Source: Saxidomus purpurata | Taxonomy: Eukaryota; Mollusca; Bivalvia; Venerida; Veneridae | Direction of reading: 5' to 3' | DNA: 64,000 nt | Assembly (NCBI GenBank): GCA_022818135.1 | Contig: JAFMSR010000012.1 | Coordinates: forward strand, 23,886,564-23,950,563 | Shown here: positions 63,652-64,000 of the stretch, in pieces | How the letters are laid out: each line of letters begins with the position of its first letter | How positions within the stretch are numbered: position 1 is the first letter of the stretch | Translations under genes and position numbers: made by a program | Notes under the pieces: generated by a model | The model's database searches: none | The model's input: only the letters and a program-made list of their open reading frames with translations | What the model was told of the DNA's origin: nothing

Positions 63652-64000
63652 ACGCTATTTCATTCCGTTCACGACGTTCTGTAAGAGGAATCATCGCTGC
63701 GATTACTTCCCGTTACGATTTCATATCTTACGATTTCATATCTAACAAATAAAGTAACCGATTTTTAATGAATAAATGAAATTATACGATACTTTTTTTC
63801 AAATGAAACACATAAAAACATCAAAATACGAATGATGTACAACAAAAAATCATAAAATCCTGTCACACAGCATTTTTTATTGAACTGCGATGTGATAATC
63901 GAACCATATTAAACTGAATGAAATCTGAAAATGTTGAGCTGTGCTTTGGTCTTGTTCAAAGTTTGCACAATCCCATAGGAAGGTGAATATTGATAATAAT

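Overview
This window looks like intron-rich, AT-rich nuclear DNA from a marine mollusc, most likely a bivalve. It has no operons, rRNA genes or long bacterial-type ORFs. Almost all of it is non-coding. It carries several arrays of ~145-175 bp units that end in an (ACGG)n-type or (GACC)n microsatellite followed by a short hairpin; this is the layout of bivalve pearl/Helentron-associated elements. tRNA-derived SINE heads, MITEs and many minisatellites are also present. The species assignment is inference from this repeat content.

The only recognisable gene is an RGK-family (Rad/Gem/Rem) small GTPase on the + strand. Three intact copies of its first coding exon lie in a row: 3798-4176, 18220-18922 and 27187-27889. 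Each holds RGK-type basic/serine motifs, the shared block around KGLVNRGDS, a P-loop and a QFMTSEFLG motif. Each ends in phase 1 at a GTAAGT donor. Two further copies are dead: about 8296-8643 and 35590-35735. Only one second exon is visible (56483-56568, DGEES motif). Its acceptor phase fits all three intact first exons. The rest of the G domain (switch II, NKxD, SA motifs) is not in the window and is expected beyond 64000. The layout therefore suggests either a cluster of alternative first exons sharing one downstream body, or tandem gene duplicates that lost their 3' parts. A further candidate exon at 4403-4479 would splice in frame to the first copy and end the protein in a hydrophobic membrane segment.

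Region by region: 1-3.7 kb holds a TA-flanked MITE, a 35-bp hairpin and a dispersed ~330-bp repeat. 3.8-4.5 kb holds exon copy A and its possible membrane-tail exon. 5.6-6.5 kb is a decayed tandem repeat. 8.3-9.1 kb holds a dead exon copy and a SINE. 12-24 kb is duplicon copy B with several insertions (minisatellite elements, a LINE 3' fragment, a foldback element). 24-34.5 kb is duplicon copy C with two Helentron-like elements. 34.6-43.7 kb holds further partial or decayed duplicon copies (one dead exon), a long poly-G and an inserted MITE. 44-56 kb is mostly unique non-coding DNA with minisatellites, another Helentron-like element and a large hairpin. 56.5 kb is the shared exon 2. 58.4-59.0 kb is a minisatellite. 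62.0-63.65 kb is a transposon with 40-bp perfect terminal inverted repeats.

Because the duplicons can be compared with each other, several insertions (14.9-15.6, 17.1-18.0, 19.4-20.1, 24.9-26.2, 37.3 and 43.55 kb) can be recognised from matching empty sites in sister copies. All alignments were made by eye, so boundaries are approximate unless an exact motif is given.
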